Positions 19,667 through 30,545 of a stretch of 48,548 nt of DNA are shown here, piece by piece. The translations under genes and the position numbers were made by a program. The notes under the pieces are model-generated. The model ran no database searches. It saw only the letters and a program-made list of their open reading frames with translations, and was not told the DNA's origin. Each line of letters begins with the position of its first letter. Positions within the stretch are counted from its first letter, which is position 1. The DNA is from Chara braunii (taxonomy: Eukaryota > Streptophyta > Charophyceae > Charales > Characeae): NCBI GenBank assembly GCA_003427395.1, contig BFEA01000336.1:1280858-1329405 (forward strand), read 5' to 3'.

Positions 19667-21710
19667 TTGGCCGAAGCTATTGACTCCTTAGTCACCCCGC
19701 ACACGCATCCAGACCCAACGATACTCTGCTCTTTGGATGTGCCTGAGGCCTTAGAGGACCTACAAAGTGAGTGGTCCACAAGGGACCCTCGTGAGTCCTG
19801 GGTGGCACTAAGTCGAGGTCCTACAGGGGAGCACTTCGTTGTGGAAGTTGGTGTGGGTAGCTGTAAATGTGGTGCCTTCATAGACATCGACTCCACGTGA
19901 AACTTTATAAGTCGCGACTGCGTTGAGAAATTGTGCCTACAGGACCGGGTGCAGTGACTGAGTAGATCAGTAACATCTATGTTGGCCAACAAAGAGTGCA
20001 TGTTCATGGAGGACTACGTTAAGGACGTGGTCTACACTTTCTAATATGCAGGAGGGGAACTTAATCACAAGATGTCGTTCCTTGTTGGTGGCGACCTACC
20101 ATTTGACATGTTGTTAGGTATGTACTACCTTGAGGTTGTCAAACCCGAGTTTGACAGGGAAAAGAAAGTATTGAAGCATGAGCTAACTAATGGGAGGACC
20201 GTTAGACTAGCTAATATAAAGTTCGTAGGTTAATTAACTCCTACGAGTGCTTATGCGCCTCAGCCTTCTATAATTATTATAAACAGAACCAAGAGGAGGG
20301 TATGTACCTGGTCTTTGTCTATGAGAAAGGGGAGACCGTTAAATCACCCCAGAGATAGAGAGTGTTGTTGCTAAGTACCCCGATTTGTTTGAGGAGCCCA
20401 CATGTGCCGTAGAGAGGGAGGTTATCCATGCCATCGGCATCATCCCTGGGAGCAAGATACACAAAGGAAGAATCTATAGGATGGCTACGACAAAGTTGGA
20501 CGACCTTCGGCGGCAACTGAAAGAGTTCATAGAAAAGGGTTGGATACGGCCTAACATCTCCCCCTTCGGCTCATCAGTTTTATTCGTACCGAAGAAGGGG
20601 GGATCAGTAAGGATGTGCATTGATTATAGGGGCCTCAATGCCATCACTGTTAGGAATGCAGAGCCCCTACCGCGCGTCGATGACCTATTGGATAGGGTGT
20701 AGGGATGTAATACTTTACCAAGATAGACTTGAAATCTGACTACCATCAAATGGTCATTAGACCGGAAGACGAGCACAAAACCGCATTTAAGACCAGGTAC
20801 GGTATGTACGAGTTTGTGGTGATGCCCTTCAACCTTTGCTATTCACCGGGTACATTCCAGCGCGCCATGAACAGGATCTTCCATGACTACTTGGATAAGT
20901 TTATCGTCGTGTACCTTGACGACATTCTTATCTTCGGTAGGAATGTCGAGGAGCATGCTCAACATGTAGACAAAGTGCTTTCTCTCCTCCGACAGCACAA
21001 GTATAAGATAAATTTAGAAAAATGCGAGTTTGGTGGCACTAAAATCTTGCACTTGGGTCATGAAGTATCCGCGGAAGGGATTAGGCCTGAAGATGCGAGC
21101 CACGACCCGAGTCTGTGACTGAGGTCAGATCATTATTGGGAATGTGTAGTTATTATCGCAGTTTTGTACAAAACTATAGTACAATTGCATCTCCCTTGAC
21201 TGATCTAACGCGCCTTGACACCCCATGGGAATGGACAGACGCATGTGAGGCTGTTGTTAAGAGATTGAAGCATGGCCTTACACATCATGAGGTTCTCATG
21301 GTCCCTGATCCTCAAAGGCCATTTGTAGTGACCATTGACGCAAGTCAGTACGCATTGACGCAGTGTTGGCTCAGCAGGAAGGGAATAAGTTAAGGTTGAT
21401 CGAGTACATGAGTAAAAAGATGTCATCCAAGAAATTGGCGAAGTCCACCTACGTCCACCTACGAAAGGGAACTCTACGCCCTCTACAAGGCACTTGTCCG
21501 CTGGAGGTACTATCTGTTGGGAAAATTCTTCTACTTGAGGACCGACCATCAGACACTCAAGTGGATCAAGACACAACCTGTTCTCTTTGATGCACTCAAA
21601 CGCCGGATTGAAGTCATAGATCGGTATACCATATGAAAGGGGAGTATAACAAGGTTGCTGATGCGTTGTCACGTAGGGCAGACTACCTGGGTGCGTTGAT
21701 CACGAAGTTT
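19667..21710 (+). pseudogene. pol: E2 protease, reverse transcriptase and RNase H
   Basis: The protease site, normally D-T-G in a hydrophobic context followed by NFIS, reads DID at 19,883-19,891, then TGA at 19,898, then NFIS. So the catalytic triad is lost. RT begins near 20,430 (IIPGSKIHKGRIYRM) with WIRPNISPFGSSVLFVPKK and [13 protein letters not shown], has a frame change near 20,710, and keeps YLDD at 20,912-20,923. RNase H follows as TIDASQYAL (about 21,333) and is frameshifted again. The enzyme copies element RNA to DNA in the gag particle. The catalytic YLDD survives although the frame does not. Confidence 0.85.
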
Positions 21711-21879
21711 GGCTTATCTAACGATGTCTCTCGATCCTTGGTGGAAACCTACAAGGAAGACCCTGTCCCGATGGACATCATCTGCAAACTTGAGGCCTAG
21801 GACAAGGCCACATCTGATGAGTTTGTGATGGTGGACGGGCTGCTCTTTCTTGAGAAGGCTGGGTTTAAAAGATTGGTAG

Positions 21880-23230
21880 TTCCATCTAGAGAAGATTTGC
21901 ATAGTTCATTTTTAGGTGAATGCCATAACGCAACAGGGCATTTTGGCTACAAGAAGACTAATGCTAACTTGGTATAGCGATTCTAGTGACCTTACATGCT
22001 TGACGATGCAAGGACCTACGTTCAGACTTGCCAAGTCTGTCAGCGGGATAAGCCGCGGACGCAAGCTCCGTTTGGGTTATTGAAGCCTTTACCCATTCCT
22101 GCTGGTCCCGGACAGAGTGTTTCCATGGACTTCATGGATACCCTCGTGACCAGCAAAAGTGGCAAGAGGCATATCTTCGTCATAGTTGATAGGTTCACTA
22201 AGTACGCTAGACTAATCGTCAGAGACTGCCAGAACTGAGCACGTCATCAAGTTATTTATGGATAACTAGGTGTGTGACTTTGGTCTGCCAAAGGCGATTG
22301 TTAGTGATAGAGATGTCCGGTTCACCGGCGAAATGTGGAAAAAGGTCTCTGAACAAATGGGCAACCAACTCCAAATTACTTTTGGGAATCATCCCAAAGC
22401 AAATGGGCAGGCTGAACAGATGAATCGTGTGGTGCAACATCTGTTGAGGCACTGTATCAAGCCCAACCAGGATGACTGGGATGAAAAATTACCTCTCATC
22501 GCCAGTCTGTACAATAATTATGTACATAGCACCACCAGCATCGGTCCTAATCAGCTGCATCTACGGTGGAAGCCTAGATCTGCTCTAGACTTCCTCCTGC
22601 CTGAAAATCGAACTGCAGCAACTCCTGGAACCATTGAATTTGGTGTCCAGTATGAGAAGTTCTTGCATCTGATTGTCGAACACATCAAGAAATCTCAAGA
22701 AGCAATGATTGCTTCTGAGAACCAAGCATCGCCGACAGTCCACATTTCAGGTAGGGGAACGTGTTTGGGTCAAGGCTAGTGAGCTGGGACAAGAGTTCGG
22801 CATCTCTAGAAAACTAATGCCTTAGTATTTCAGTTCCTGGGAAGTCTTAGACATTGTGGGTAGTGATTTGGATGGTCCCTCGTACGTGCTTCGAATCCCT
22901 GGTCACCTACGCACTTACCCTGTGTTTCAGGCCTCAAAGCTTGCACCTTTCCCTGAGACACAGCAGTTCCCATCAAGGAGATCAATGCCGCCCCCAACCA
23001 TGGATGGTCATGTGGACGTCGACGATATCCTGGAACACAGAGACCTGCCTGTTCCCAAGCTAGCTGGCCGAGGAAGACCGCCTAAACCTATGAGGGAGTA
23101 CAGGGTACGGTTCAGGCATCACACTGATCCTAAGGGAGATCGATGGTTCACAAGAGAGGAACTTGTCAAGACAACTCCTCAGATCGTGGCCGAGAATGAA
23201 AGGAAACTGAAGGGGAAGGCTCCAGCATGA
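21880..23230 (+). pseudogene. E2 integrase and chromodomain
   Basis: The zinc-binding region reads GECHNATGHFG then CQVCQR (21,915-22,045). Core residues: Asp in SMDFMDTL, Asp in VSDRDVRF, Glu in GQAEQMNR, giving a D-D-E set spread over two frames. The C-terminal chromodomain-like segment starts VDVDDILEHRD near 23,017 and includes EYRVRFRHH and WFTREELVK before the stop at 23,230. In this group the chromodomain is thought to bind modified histone H3 and guide integration to silent chromatin. Stops and frameshifts interrupt the region near 21,976, 22,236 and 22,779. Confidence 0.83.
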
Positions 23231-23255
23231 AGCATCTCAGCGGACTTTCGAAGCT

Positions 23256-23263
23256 AAGGGGGA
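23256..23263 (+). other. E2 polypurine tract
   Basis: AAGGGGGA directly before the LTR start TGTAATG, the expected place and composition for the plus-strand DNA primer. Confidence 0.75.
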
Positions 23264-24327
23264 TGTAATGTGAGGAATGAGCCCTCGCAGGCCCTTGTCA
23301 AGCATGCACATGTTCTGGGCAGAGCCCCCCAGCAAGGCAAGTGCCCACCCTAAGTGAAGGCGGGCCTGAATATTCACTAGAGGCCAAAATTCGGGCATTT
23401 TTCATATGTGGGTACTCAGGCTGTTGCAGCCCACCAGCTGGTTGAGTGGACACGTGAGCCTCCCTAAGCTGTGTCAGGCCGTGGCAGTTGCGCCTGGGCA
23501 CATACACACAATGCAGGGCCAATACATCACGAAGGCCTACGCAAAAGCAGCACTCTCAACGTACATACGCGGGGTCCTGTGGCCGTGCCCAACTGTAAAG
23601 GGCCCAGGCCCTCAACTGTAGCACTGGGCCTGGGCGCAGGTACTGAGGCCCGACCGGAAGCTACTGGAAACCTCCCGGCCCGACCACACGCAGCTAAGCA
23701 GAGGCTGCCACTTCTATATAGGAAGGAAGGCAGCGAGGGTCTGGCATTCTGGCCCACGCAGGCATTGCGGTCACGCTGCTGCGCTGCTGCGTTAGAGGCT
23801 GTGTGCTGCGCTACTGTGCGCTGAGGCCAGAGCGCGTGCGGGTGCGTGTGAGGAGAAGAGGGGCGCTGTTGGGCAGTGGAGCGCTAGCAGCCATAGCCGG
23901 GCTGCAGGGCGCTAGGGGGTAAGAGGGCGATCGGTGGTCTTCAGGAAGGAGGAGGGTGTGGGTGGACAGGGTCTGATGAGGGGAGATGAGATACGTACCT
24001 GGTACATGAGCGACGTTGGCTATGGTGTTGACGTCATGTACATTGGTCTTCAAAAGTCGAAGTGAGCCTGTTGCGAGAATGCTGATATAGGTAGGATAGT
24101 CAAGTAGTGTAGGCTGGGCGCTGGGCGCCAGACAGAGAGGAGCGACTTTGGATACTGTGTTGGTGTGGCCTGAGGGCTTGAACATTGGCTCATGAGTTAA
24201 TTGTATTGCTCTTATTTGGATGGAATCTCGGTGCATTTGTGCTCTCTGCGTGTACACGACTACTTAGACATCTGTGTGCTTTCGCAACTTGACTTTCTGT
24301 ATATTGTTCCCACTCATATTCGTTGCA
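23264..24327 (+). repeat. E2 3' LTR
   Basis: 1,064 bp from TGTAATG to CGTTGCA. It has a TATATA at 23,715-23,720 followed by GGAAGG, a likely LTR promoter, and the family motif CAGCCATAGCCG at about 23,888. Only its last 145 bp match the 5' side of E2. Confidence 0.8.
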
Positions 24328-24346
24328 CCCATGCCTTCTCCATAAA

Positions 24347-25050
24347 TGAACCCTATCGACCCTGTTTTCAAAGGAGAAAGAGAGGTTGAATAGTAGACCC
24401 CATTTAGCCTCTTTTCCAAGGAGGAAGAGGGGTTGAGTGAACCCTATTTACACTCTCTTTTCCAAGCGGGAAGAGGGGTTGAATGGACCGTATTTAGTCT
24501 CCTCTCCAAGAGGGAAAAGGGGTTGAATAGAGACACCACTGAATCTCTCTTCCGATGAGGAAGAGGCGTTGAATAGTAGACCCTATTTACTCTCTTTTTC
24601 GAGGAGGGAAAGGGTTGAATAGAACCCATTTTCTCTTTTCCAAGGGGGACGAGGGGTTGGGATTGAGTCAATCTTCCACCTGGGTCCAAGCCCGCCTCTG
24701 TGGACTCTATCACGGCTGATGTTTTCNNNNNNNNNNNNNNNNNNNNNNNNNNNNNNNNNNNNNNNNNNNNNNNNNNNNNNNNNNNNNNNNNNNNNNNNNN
24801 NNNNNNNNNNNNNNNNNNNNNNNNNNNNNNNNNNNNNNNNNNNNNTGTAACAGGTGAGGGTAGAGGTTAGTCACATGCCGAGGAGGGAGGGGGTGAGGGA
24901 GGAGAGGGGGGGAAGGGTGGGAGGGCCGAAGGGGGAAGAGGGGGGAAAGAGGGTGGACTATGGTTTTGGATCTTCTCCATACACTACATCTGGTCCCTGG
25001 AAGAGGGGGTTGAATAGAGTCAATAGACCCCATTTAGTAACTTTTCCACG
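24347..25050 (+). repeat. Minisatellite of about 46-bp units with internal inverted repeats, containing an assembly gap
   Basis: Seven diverged units are seen at 24,347-24,665. The GTTGA mark recurs at about 24,385, 24,432, 24,478, 24,522, 24,568, 24,614 and 24,656 (spacing 42-47 bp). Each unit has a C/T-rich arm (CCTCTTTTCC) facing a G/A-rich arm (GGAAGAGG) that can fold together. One more unit appears after the gap at about 24,999-25,050, so the array probably continues through the Ns. Confidence 0.75.
24727..24845. other. Assembly gap (119 N)
   Basis: An unbroken run of N inside the minisatellite region; the true size is unknown. Confidence 0.98.
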
Positions 25051-25300
25051 GAGGATGTTGGAAGGCTGGGAGATAGATCAGAGTGGGTGCCCAGCAAAAT
25101 CCTAGGAAAAGAGAGTCAACTAATAGTGAGAAAACTAGGGTAGCGAATCACCATCGACCCTGCAGGGGAGTGTAAGGACGAGTGTTGATGCTCACTGCTG
25201 TGACTGCTCAGTATTTTCTAGGGATTGTAAACAAACCGTGAGTGGTTGGTTGACATTGTTTTACTAGATAACTGTACACTGCGTCATGGATAGAGGAGGT
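25051..25300. other. Spacer between the two minisatellites
   Basis: No gene, repeat or recognisable element seen. Confidence 0.5.
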
Positions 25301-25583
25301 TCCAGGTCCACGGGCTGCTGTTCCTGGTGCACAACAGCAGCAGTGGTTCCAGGTCCAAAGACTGCTGTTCCTGGTACACAACAGCAGCAGTAGTTCGAGG
25401 TTCAAAGGCTGCTGTTCCTGGTACACAGCGGCAGCAGTAGTTCCAGGTTGAAAGGCTGTTTTTCCTCGTGAAAAACAGCAGCAGTAGTTCCAGGTTCAAA
25501 GGATGCTGTTCCTGGTACAAAACAAGGAGTAGTAGTTCCAGGTTCAACCGCTGCTGTTCCTGGTACAAAGCAGCAGCAGTTTT
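25301..25583 (+). repeat. 47-bp minisatellite, six units, each with a 9-bp perfect inverted repeat
   Basis: Units start with TCCAGGT or close variants at 25,301, 25,348, 25,395, 25,442, 25,489 and 25,537. In unit 1, GCTGCTGTT (25,314-25,322) pairs with AACAGCAGC (25,333-25,341). Because 47 is not a multiple of three, the leucine-rich minus-strand reading frames through it are not genes. Confidence 0.85.
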
Positions 25584-26133
25584 TTTATGCAGCGGCCCAG
25601 ACCAGTTCAGTTCTTGGGAACTTCTGCTCGGTACCAGATACATTGCGATCTATCCAACATTAAGAATGTATCGGGACCATTACCAGCTCCAGATGCGTTC
25701 AGAAAATGCTGTGCCTAATATATTGGCCCTCCGCTTGCCTGATGGGTGGGATCAGCTGTGCTGTGCTGTGCCGGGTGTGTGTGGGATCAGCTGAATAGCA
25801 ACACTCACACAAGACATATCCCAAGTGTACATGGGCGGAACTACTGCCACATTCAGACTGATATTTGGTCCCCCTGAGAGCATGGCCTAAAGTTCATCTG
25901 ATTGAGACGGGTACTAGCCTCAGTGTTTTTTTTTTTTTTTTTTCACTACGAAGCACTTTATTATGAGAATTCATGACAGGTTCTTGAATACAAAAAAAAA
26001 AGGTTCCAGCAAACTTAACACCCCTTTATTAATATAAGTCGAACGCCCCACTGAATCTCCCGCTATAACATGGGAAGCTGAGCCCCGTAACTTTTTTCCT
26101 TTTCTGCATGTCCAGAGCAGCGGAGCGACCTCC

Positions 26134-26139
<6 letters not shown>
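25584..26139 (-). other. Retroposed 3' end on the minus strand (T-tract with upstream AATAAA)
   Basis: T18 at 25,926-25,943 is followed on the plus strand by TTTATT at 25,957-25,962. On the minus strand that is AATAAA 13 bases before an A tail, which is the normal form of a polyadenylated transcript copied into DNA. The body of the source gene cannot be recognised to the right, and no protein is supported. Confidence 0.45.
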
Positions 26140-26213
<74 letters not shown>

Positions 26214-26560
26214 CTCTCTCGCACACACATGCTCCTTCCCTCCCCCTTCGGCACTCCCATCTTCCCCTGTGCACGACACACCCTCATTTTCGCCGAACCG
26301 GAGCAGAAAGATAGCTTAGGTTCGCTGTGTACGGGGAAGAGGGGATCTCTATCTCTGTCAGTCACACACACACATACACACACACACACACACACACGCA
26401 GGCTCTCTTGTGCACATGTGCTCCTCCCCTCCCCCCCCGGCACTCCCGTCTTCCCCCATGCACGATGCACCTTCATTTTCGCTGAACCGGACCAGAAAGA
26501 TAGCTTGCGTTCACTGTGTACGGGGAAAAGGGGATCTGTGTGTGTGTGTGTGTGTGTGTG
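26140..26560. repeat. Tandem duplication of about 185 bp carrying CT, CA and GT microsatellites
   Basis: (CT)n then (CA)n at about 26,142-26,210 is followed by two copies of one unit, 26,211-26,348 and 26,399-26,538. Each contains the block CGGCACTCCC, then GAAAGATAGCTT, and TGTGTACGGGGAA. A (CA)n lies between the copies and a (GT)n ends the second. Confidence 0.85.
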
Positions 26561-27611
26561 TGGTGAATTATCACCACAACTTCCCCTATTCCACCCAGAT
26601 GAGTAGATCCAAGTCATAGCAATTTTACCTCTATTGCAGACAATGAAGCATGCTTAAGATGAGCCAATTCACCAATGAAACAGTCTTGCTTGTACCCCGG
26701 TCCAATCAGAGCCGGACCAGACCAGGGGGGGTGAACCGGGAAACCGGTTTGAAAAAAAGTGCGCAAATATCTTCTTTTTTTTTTTTTTTTTGACAGATTC
26801 CGACTGCCCTCTTCAAGAGCTGTCCAAATCCGCAATAAAACTTTCAATGTACAATATTTTTCAGGGGGCTTCTAGAGGGGGCGAGGGAGGTATTATTGAC
26901 ATATTCAGCTTCCTCGGGGAGGGTCATACAAGCAACTTCACTCATCCGACCCCCCCTTGGCTGGAGCACTCCGTGGAGTACGTCATTTATTGATACCTCA
27001 CGAGGTGATCCAGATATGATGCGAAGAGGTCCTTGCCCGAAATTATAGCTCTTCCAGAGTATATTTCGACAGCAGAAAAGTTATGGTTCCAGCTTTCTGT
27101 TCGTGGAGGCAGAGCGTTTTCTGTTTGTTGGTTTCTACACAAGGTGAGTTGTCAGTCCAGAAGTATCTTGCCTACATGTGGTGGAGCAAGGTCCATTCGA
27201 GATAGATAGAGAGAAGAATATGGGCCTGGCTGCACTACTCTCGAAATGTGCAAAACGAGAGTGAATCTTCAGCTAGAATTCCGAAAGATACACCGCCAAG
27301 ATTTTTGTCTTTTGTGCATGTCGAGAGTAGTGCAGCGACGCCCTATAGCTTAGGTCCATTCTTGGGATTGCACCTCGGACGGCTCTGAAATCACAATTCC
27401 AAAATCCGAACCCATAACGTTTTTTCCACAGATGGCAGGGACGTCGCAGAAAGATATAATCTCAGCAGAGTCTCATCAGAAGCATAGTGTTCGCCTCGTT
27501 GCTGAGGATGAAAGAACACCAAATGTTGCTACTGGTAAGTGGTCCATTGGATCACAAGATGATAAATTGGATTAGGGGCCTACCCGACCCACATCTTAAG
27601 AAAAATGCGTG
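26561..27611. other. Non-coding region with an A/T homopolymer
   Basis: No supported gene. There is a T-tract at about 26,774-26,791. A short block near 27,310-27,350 (GCATGTCGAGAG and GCAGCGACG) resembles 26,105-26,135, so the two are probably old copies of one repeat. Confidence 0.45.
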
Positions 27612-27615
27612 GCTG

Positions 27616-27738
27616 ATCTCCGCTGTTGATCTGCACAGATCAGCGGCGGATATCCTGTGTCCGTTTTTTTTATAGAAATGGGGTAGTGGCCGATCTTTGC
27701 CGCTGATCCGCGATGATCGGCGGCCAAGATTGGCCACT
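27616..27738. repeat. Two adjacent imperfect inverted repeats
   Basis: The first pairs 27,616-27,632 with 27,637-27,651 around a 4-base loop. The second pairs 27,686-27,708 with 27,715-27,737 around the 6-base loop CGCGAT, 23 positions with three mismatches. Both contain ATC next to CCGC/GCGG, so they may be copies of one palindromic unit, possibly a small inverted-repeat transposon. Confidence 0.65.
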
Positions 27739-28210
27739 TTCTGTACTTGAAAAATCCGGGCCTACAGGACCCGGTTTCGAAATTGCGGGGCAGGGCCCGC
27801 CCCCGCGAGGCCTCAAGAACACATAAGGGCCGACAAAAAAAAACATTCAGCCCCCAGCGAAAATGCGCCGGTGGCAACCGGGAGGGAACTGGCCCGGGCC
27901 ACCGGCCGGTCCAACCGGGAGGACCGCGGATGGGGTAGGGGTCCCCGGTCCATCCGGGGACCAGCCCTGTTGTAAAGTCAATATCTATCCAAAACCACCG
28001 GAATCTTACCTTCATACAAGCAAGGAATCTCACCTTTATACAAGCAATGCAACACATGTGAATGGGTCAACCCAAGAGTAAAGCCAATACGAGACACAAT
28101 AAATCCGTTATATCGTCGTCATGATTATGTTTCCATCACTAACATTGGGAGGCCTCCCATTTTCTTTGTTTTTGCAGCTCCCCTCTTACTGTGCCTATCA
28201 CGTACATGCA
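27739..28210. other. GC-rich spacer with a 22-bp tandem pair, left flank of E3
   Basis: CCGG-rich sequence to about 27,970. GGAATCTYACCTTYATACAA occurs twice in tandem at about 28,001-28,046. No gene is seen. The last four bases, TGCA (28,207-28,210), match the four bases after E3. Confidence 0.5.
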
Positions 28211-28211
28211 G

Positions 28212-29214
28212 TAACCCTGTTCAGAAGTAGTCTGGGGCCCAGAACTCAGCCCCAGGCAACGCAGATCAAAGTTGGTCTGCACTGGGCTGTGTGACCAGGA
28301 CATGCCCAGGCCTGAGTCTGTCGCGTTTGGCTGTGTGACCAAACGCTGCACTCAGGAAAGCCAAGAGTCAAAGTCAACTGTAGAGTCAAAGGTACCGCGC
28401 CCAGGCCCTTGGTTGGATACACTCACTTGTTGTGCGCAGGTACCCAGACCAGCATCCAGGCCGAAGGGAATTCAGTTTCAGACCAATTCGGGCCTTCGTT
28501 TGCATCAAGATATGGACGGCTAAGGTTGCAGCATCCGGGGTCCAGACCCCGAGTCAACGCTACTTAAGCGTTGACCTCCCTGGCTTTGACATGCATTCAT
28601 TTTGTCTTGCGTTGATGCTGACTTCACGCGTTGACTTCAACGCTGGCTCGACGCTGCGACGCTGGCTCGATGCTGCGACGCTGGCATTTGTGATTCGGCG
28701 AGGCGCTGCTAGTCCAGCATCGTGGCTGGCTTGCACCTGTCTTCTTGGCATGCTGACATGGCAGCTGCCATGCGCTGTCGCTAATGTGGCCGCTGCTACG
28801 TGTGTTATTGGATGACGTGGCTGCTGCCACTGTTCTACTGTGGCCGACGAGGCGAGGCTACAGGACTTGTATTGTTGTTCTGATTATCGTCATTCGGGAG
28901 GAGATCGGGACTGTGGAGAGATCGTGGATACGTACCTGATGGTCTTCATGTCGACATTGCTCCAGCGATGATGAGAGACTAATTAGACGTGCCACGTGGC
29001 ACATTGAGGTTACTTCAGATGCTCGTTCAGACTATTGACTATTCAGGTGGTGATCGAGGAGGGAGCCCGAAGCAGGAGTGGGGCTTGTATTCTTCCTCTC
29101 CTTTGTCTAATCTCCCTCCTCTCTCTTTGTCTGTGTATGATTATCTCATCTCATTCTGTCTGGATATGATTTTGACTATTGGTAATCATCAGCTGGTTGA
29201 CATTTATCTGGGCT
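28212..29214 (+). repeat. E3 5' LTR
   Basis: Matches 35,333-36,315. It begins TAACCCTGTTC and ends CTGGGCT, so it does not have the usual TG...CA ends. The termini are still imperfect inverses of each other (AACCCTG and CTGGGCT). It is 20 bp longer than the 3' copy because of one extra unit in the GACGCTGCGACGCTGGCTCG region near 28,660. No primer-binding site starting with TGG follows it in the usual place. Open reading frames within it are not genes, since both LTR copies carry them with different breaks. Confidence 0.8.
28380..28640 (+). promoter_or_regulatory. Cluster of TTGAC/GTCAA motifs in the E3 LTR
   Basis: At least six TTGAC cores on either strand lie in about 260 bp, including GTCAACGCT-ACTTA-AGCGTTGAC, a perfect 9-bp palindrome at 28,553-28,575. 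TTGAC is the core of the plant W-box bound by WRKY factors. The function is inferred only from the motif. The 3' LTR keeps the cluster, with one mismatch in the palindrome. Confidence 0.35.
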
Positions 29215-29230
29215 AACTGTCACAAACATT

Positions 29231-30430
29231 GTGAAAGGGAAGCATCTGGTAGAAGAAAAAGAAGAAGAGGTTAAGGAAGAAAAAAAACAAGTTAAAAAGT
29301 TGATGAGTGATGCAATGAAGTCCGCTGATCCTCAAGATCAGAAGACGTCTAATGGAGTGGGGAAACCGTCTAATGGAGGGGGATCAAGTCCACCGTCTTC
29401 TCCACCGAACTCCTCCTTCTTCTCCTCCCTCCTCTCCACCTCCACAACCTTCTCAGCAAGGTAAGGTAAGTACGGAACCGGAGAAGCCGGAAAAAAAAAA
29501 AAAAATGAAATTGTCATTCACGTTCTGCAACAAGAAGGATAAAAACTTGTTGCTCTGGACAACGGAAATTCAGACATACACTAGCACGTCCCCTGTTGAA
29601 CCTCAGTCCCAGGTTGCTTTCTCTACCTCTTGTCTTGGGGGGGAAGCTAAGGAATGGGTATTGGCCGAAGCTAACGCTGCAGGGTTCGATGACATTGGTG
29701 AATGGGCTAGGACATTGACTCTGAAGCAGTTCCTTGGTAAGATCAAGGAACATTTTTTGGATAAGACAACGATCCATAAGGCCTTTTACCAGCTCACCAC
29801 CGTTGGACAAAGACATTGGACCTCAGTGGAAGCACTGTCCCGAGAGGTTGATCGGTTGCTGCAGGTTCCTGGATTGAACCTGCAAGACAACCAAGTCTTG
29901 TATATCTATTTTCGCGCTCTACCAGAGCCCATTCGTGGACAACTCGTGGCAACATCGAAATCCAGAAAGTACAATTATAGGCAGTTTTGCGATTTGGCTC
30001 TCCAGCGAGAGCAAATGACTTCACAGGTAAAGAATTTTTATGCCTCTGTAATAAAGCATGAGGGTCGAGCATGCGCAGGCGTAGGTAAGCGGGTACTCCG
30101 GCGCCAAAAGCGCCAGGACCACACCCTCGTCGTCTTTGACGACGATATTGTGGAGAAGTGATCATTGGAGGCCGAGGGTGTGGTGAGCAGCAGTGATTCT
30201 GGGAAGGGGGAAGTCATTGCTGTCGTGGTCAACAAGGGAGGACCACGACCACCAGGAAAGAAGAAGAAGCGACGCTCGTTTCCCGAGCATCCCGGAATTG
30301 CGGTCGAGAGGCCATGGGAGAAGATGAGAATTACACAATAATTGTGGCAGGAAAGAATGAACAATGCCCAATGTCTAAAGTGTGGTATTGCAGGGCACGT
30401 GATTGCTTGGTGCCCACTTATTCGGAACCC
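29231..30430 (+). pseudogene. gag: E3 gag with zinc knuckle
   Basis: The main frame runs from 29,352 to TGA 30,159-30,161, and the same frame continues beyond it to a zinc knuckle at 30,372-30,413 (CLKC...H...C, correct spacing), with one more stop, TAA, at about 30,339. The N-terminal part from 29,231 lies in another frame and is Lys/Glu-rich, so a frameshift lies near 29,460. The capsid fold is recognisable: VAFSTSCLGGEAKEWV, then WARTLTLKQFLGKIKEHF, then ALPEPIRGQLV. A run of A at 29,491-29,505 encodes a Lys stretch. Gag would package element RNA. Confidence 0.8.
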
Positions 30431-30545
30431 AAAAGCGAGCAGCCAGTAGGAGTAGCATCTGCTCTTACTGAGTTAACGGGTTTGGACCAAGAAGAAGGTA
30501 AGGCGCCCTTCCAACCCTTCGACTCACACGGCAGAGGATGATTCT

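Larger units (their letters stand above)
16367..24327 (+). mobile_element. E2: decayed Ty3/gypsy chromodomain retrotransposon
   Basis: The order is LTR end, primer-binding site, leader, gag, protease, RT, RNase H, integrase, chromodomain, polypurine tract, LTR. The 145-bp LTR terminus is shared by both ends. Homologous coding blocks move through all three frames, so at least six frameshifts and many stops are present. This is the oldest-looking element in the window. Confidence 0.85.

Noticed and set aside
24347-25583. CRISPR-like arrays
   Set aside because: Units are contiguous with no unique spacers, they diverge along the array, and the setting is eukaryotic.
25284-25643. Leucine-rich minus-strand repeat protein
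   Set aside because: It comes from the 47-bp minisatellite, whose unit length is not a multiple of three, so the repeats change frame.
26063-26617. 184-codon minus-strand frame
   Set aside because: It is a translation of GT/GA microsatellites in a duplicated unit.
27596-28057. 153-codon minus-strand frame
   Set aside because: It spans the two palindromes and a CCGG-rich stretch and shows no domain.
28272-28815. Frames within the E3 LTRs (also 35,393-35,795)
   Set aside because: They lie in terminal repeats and are broken differently in the two copies; not genes.
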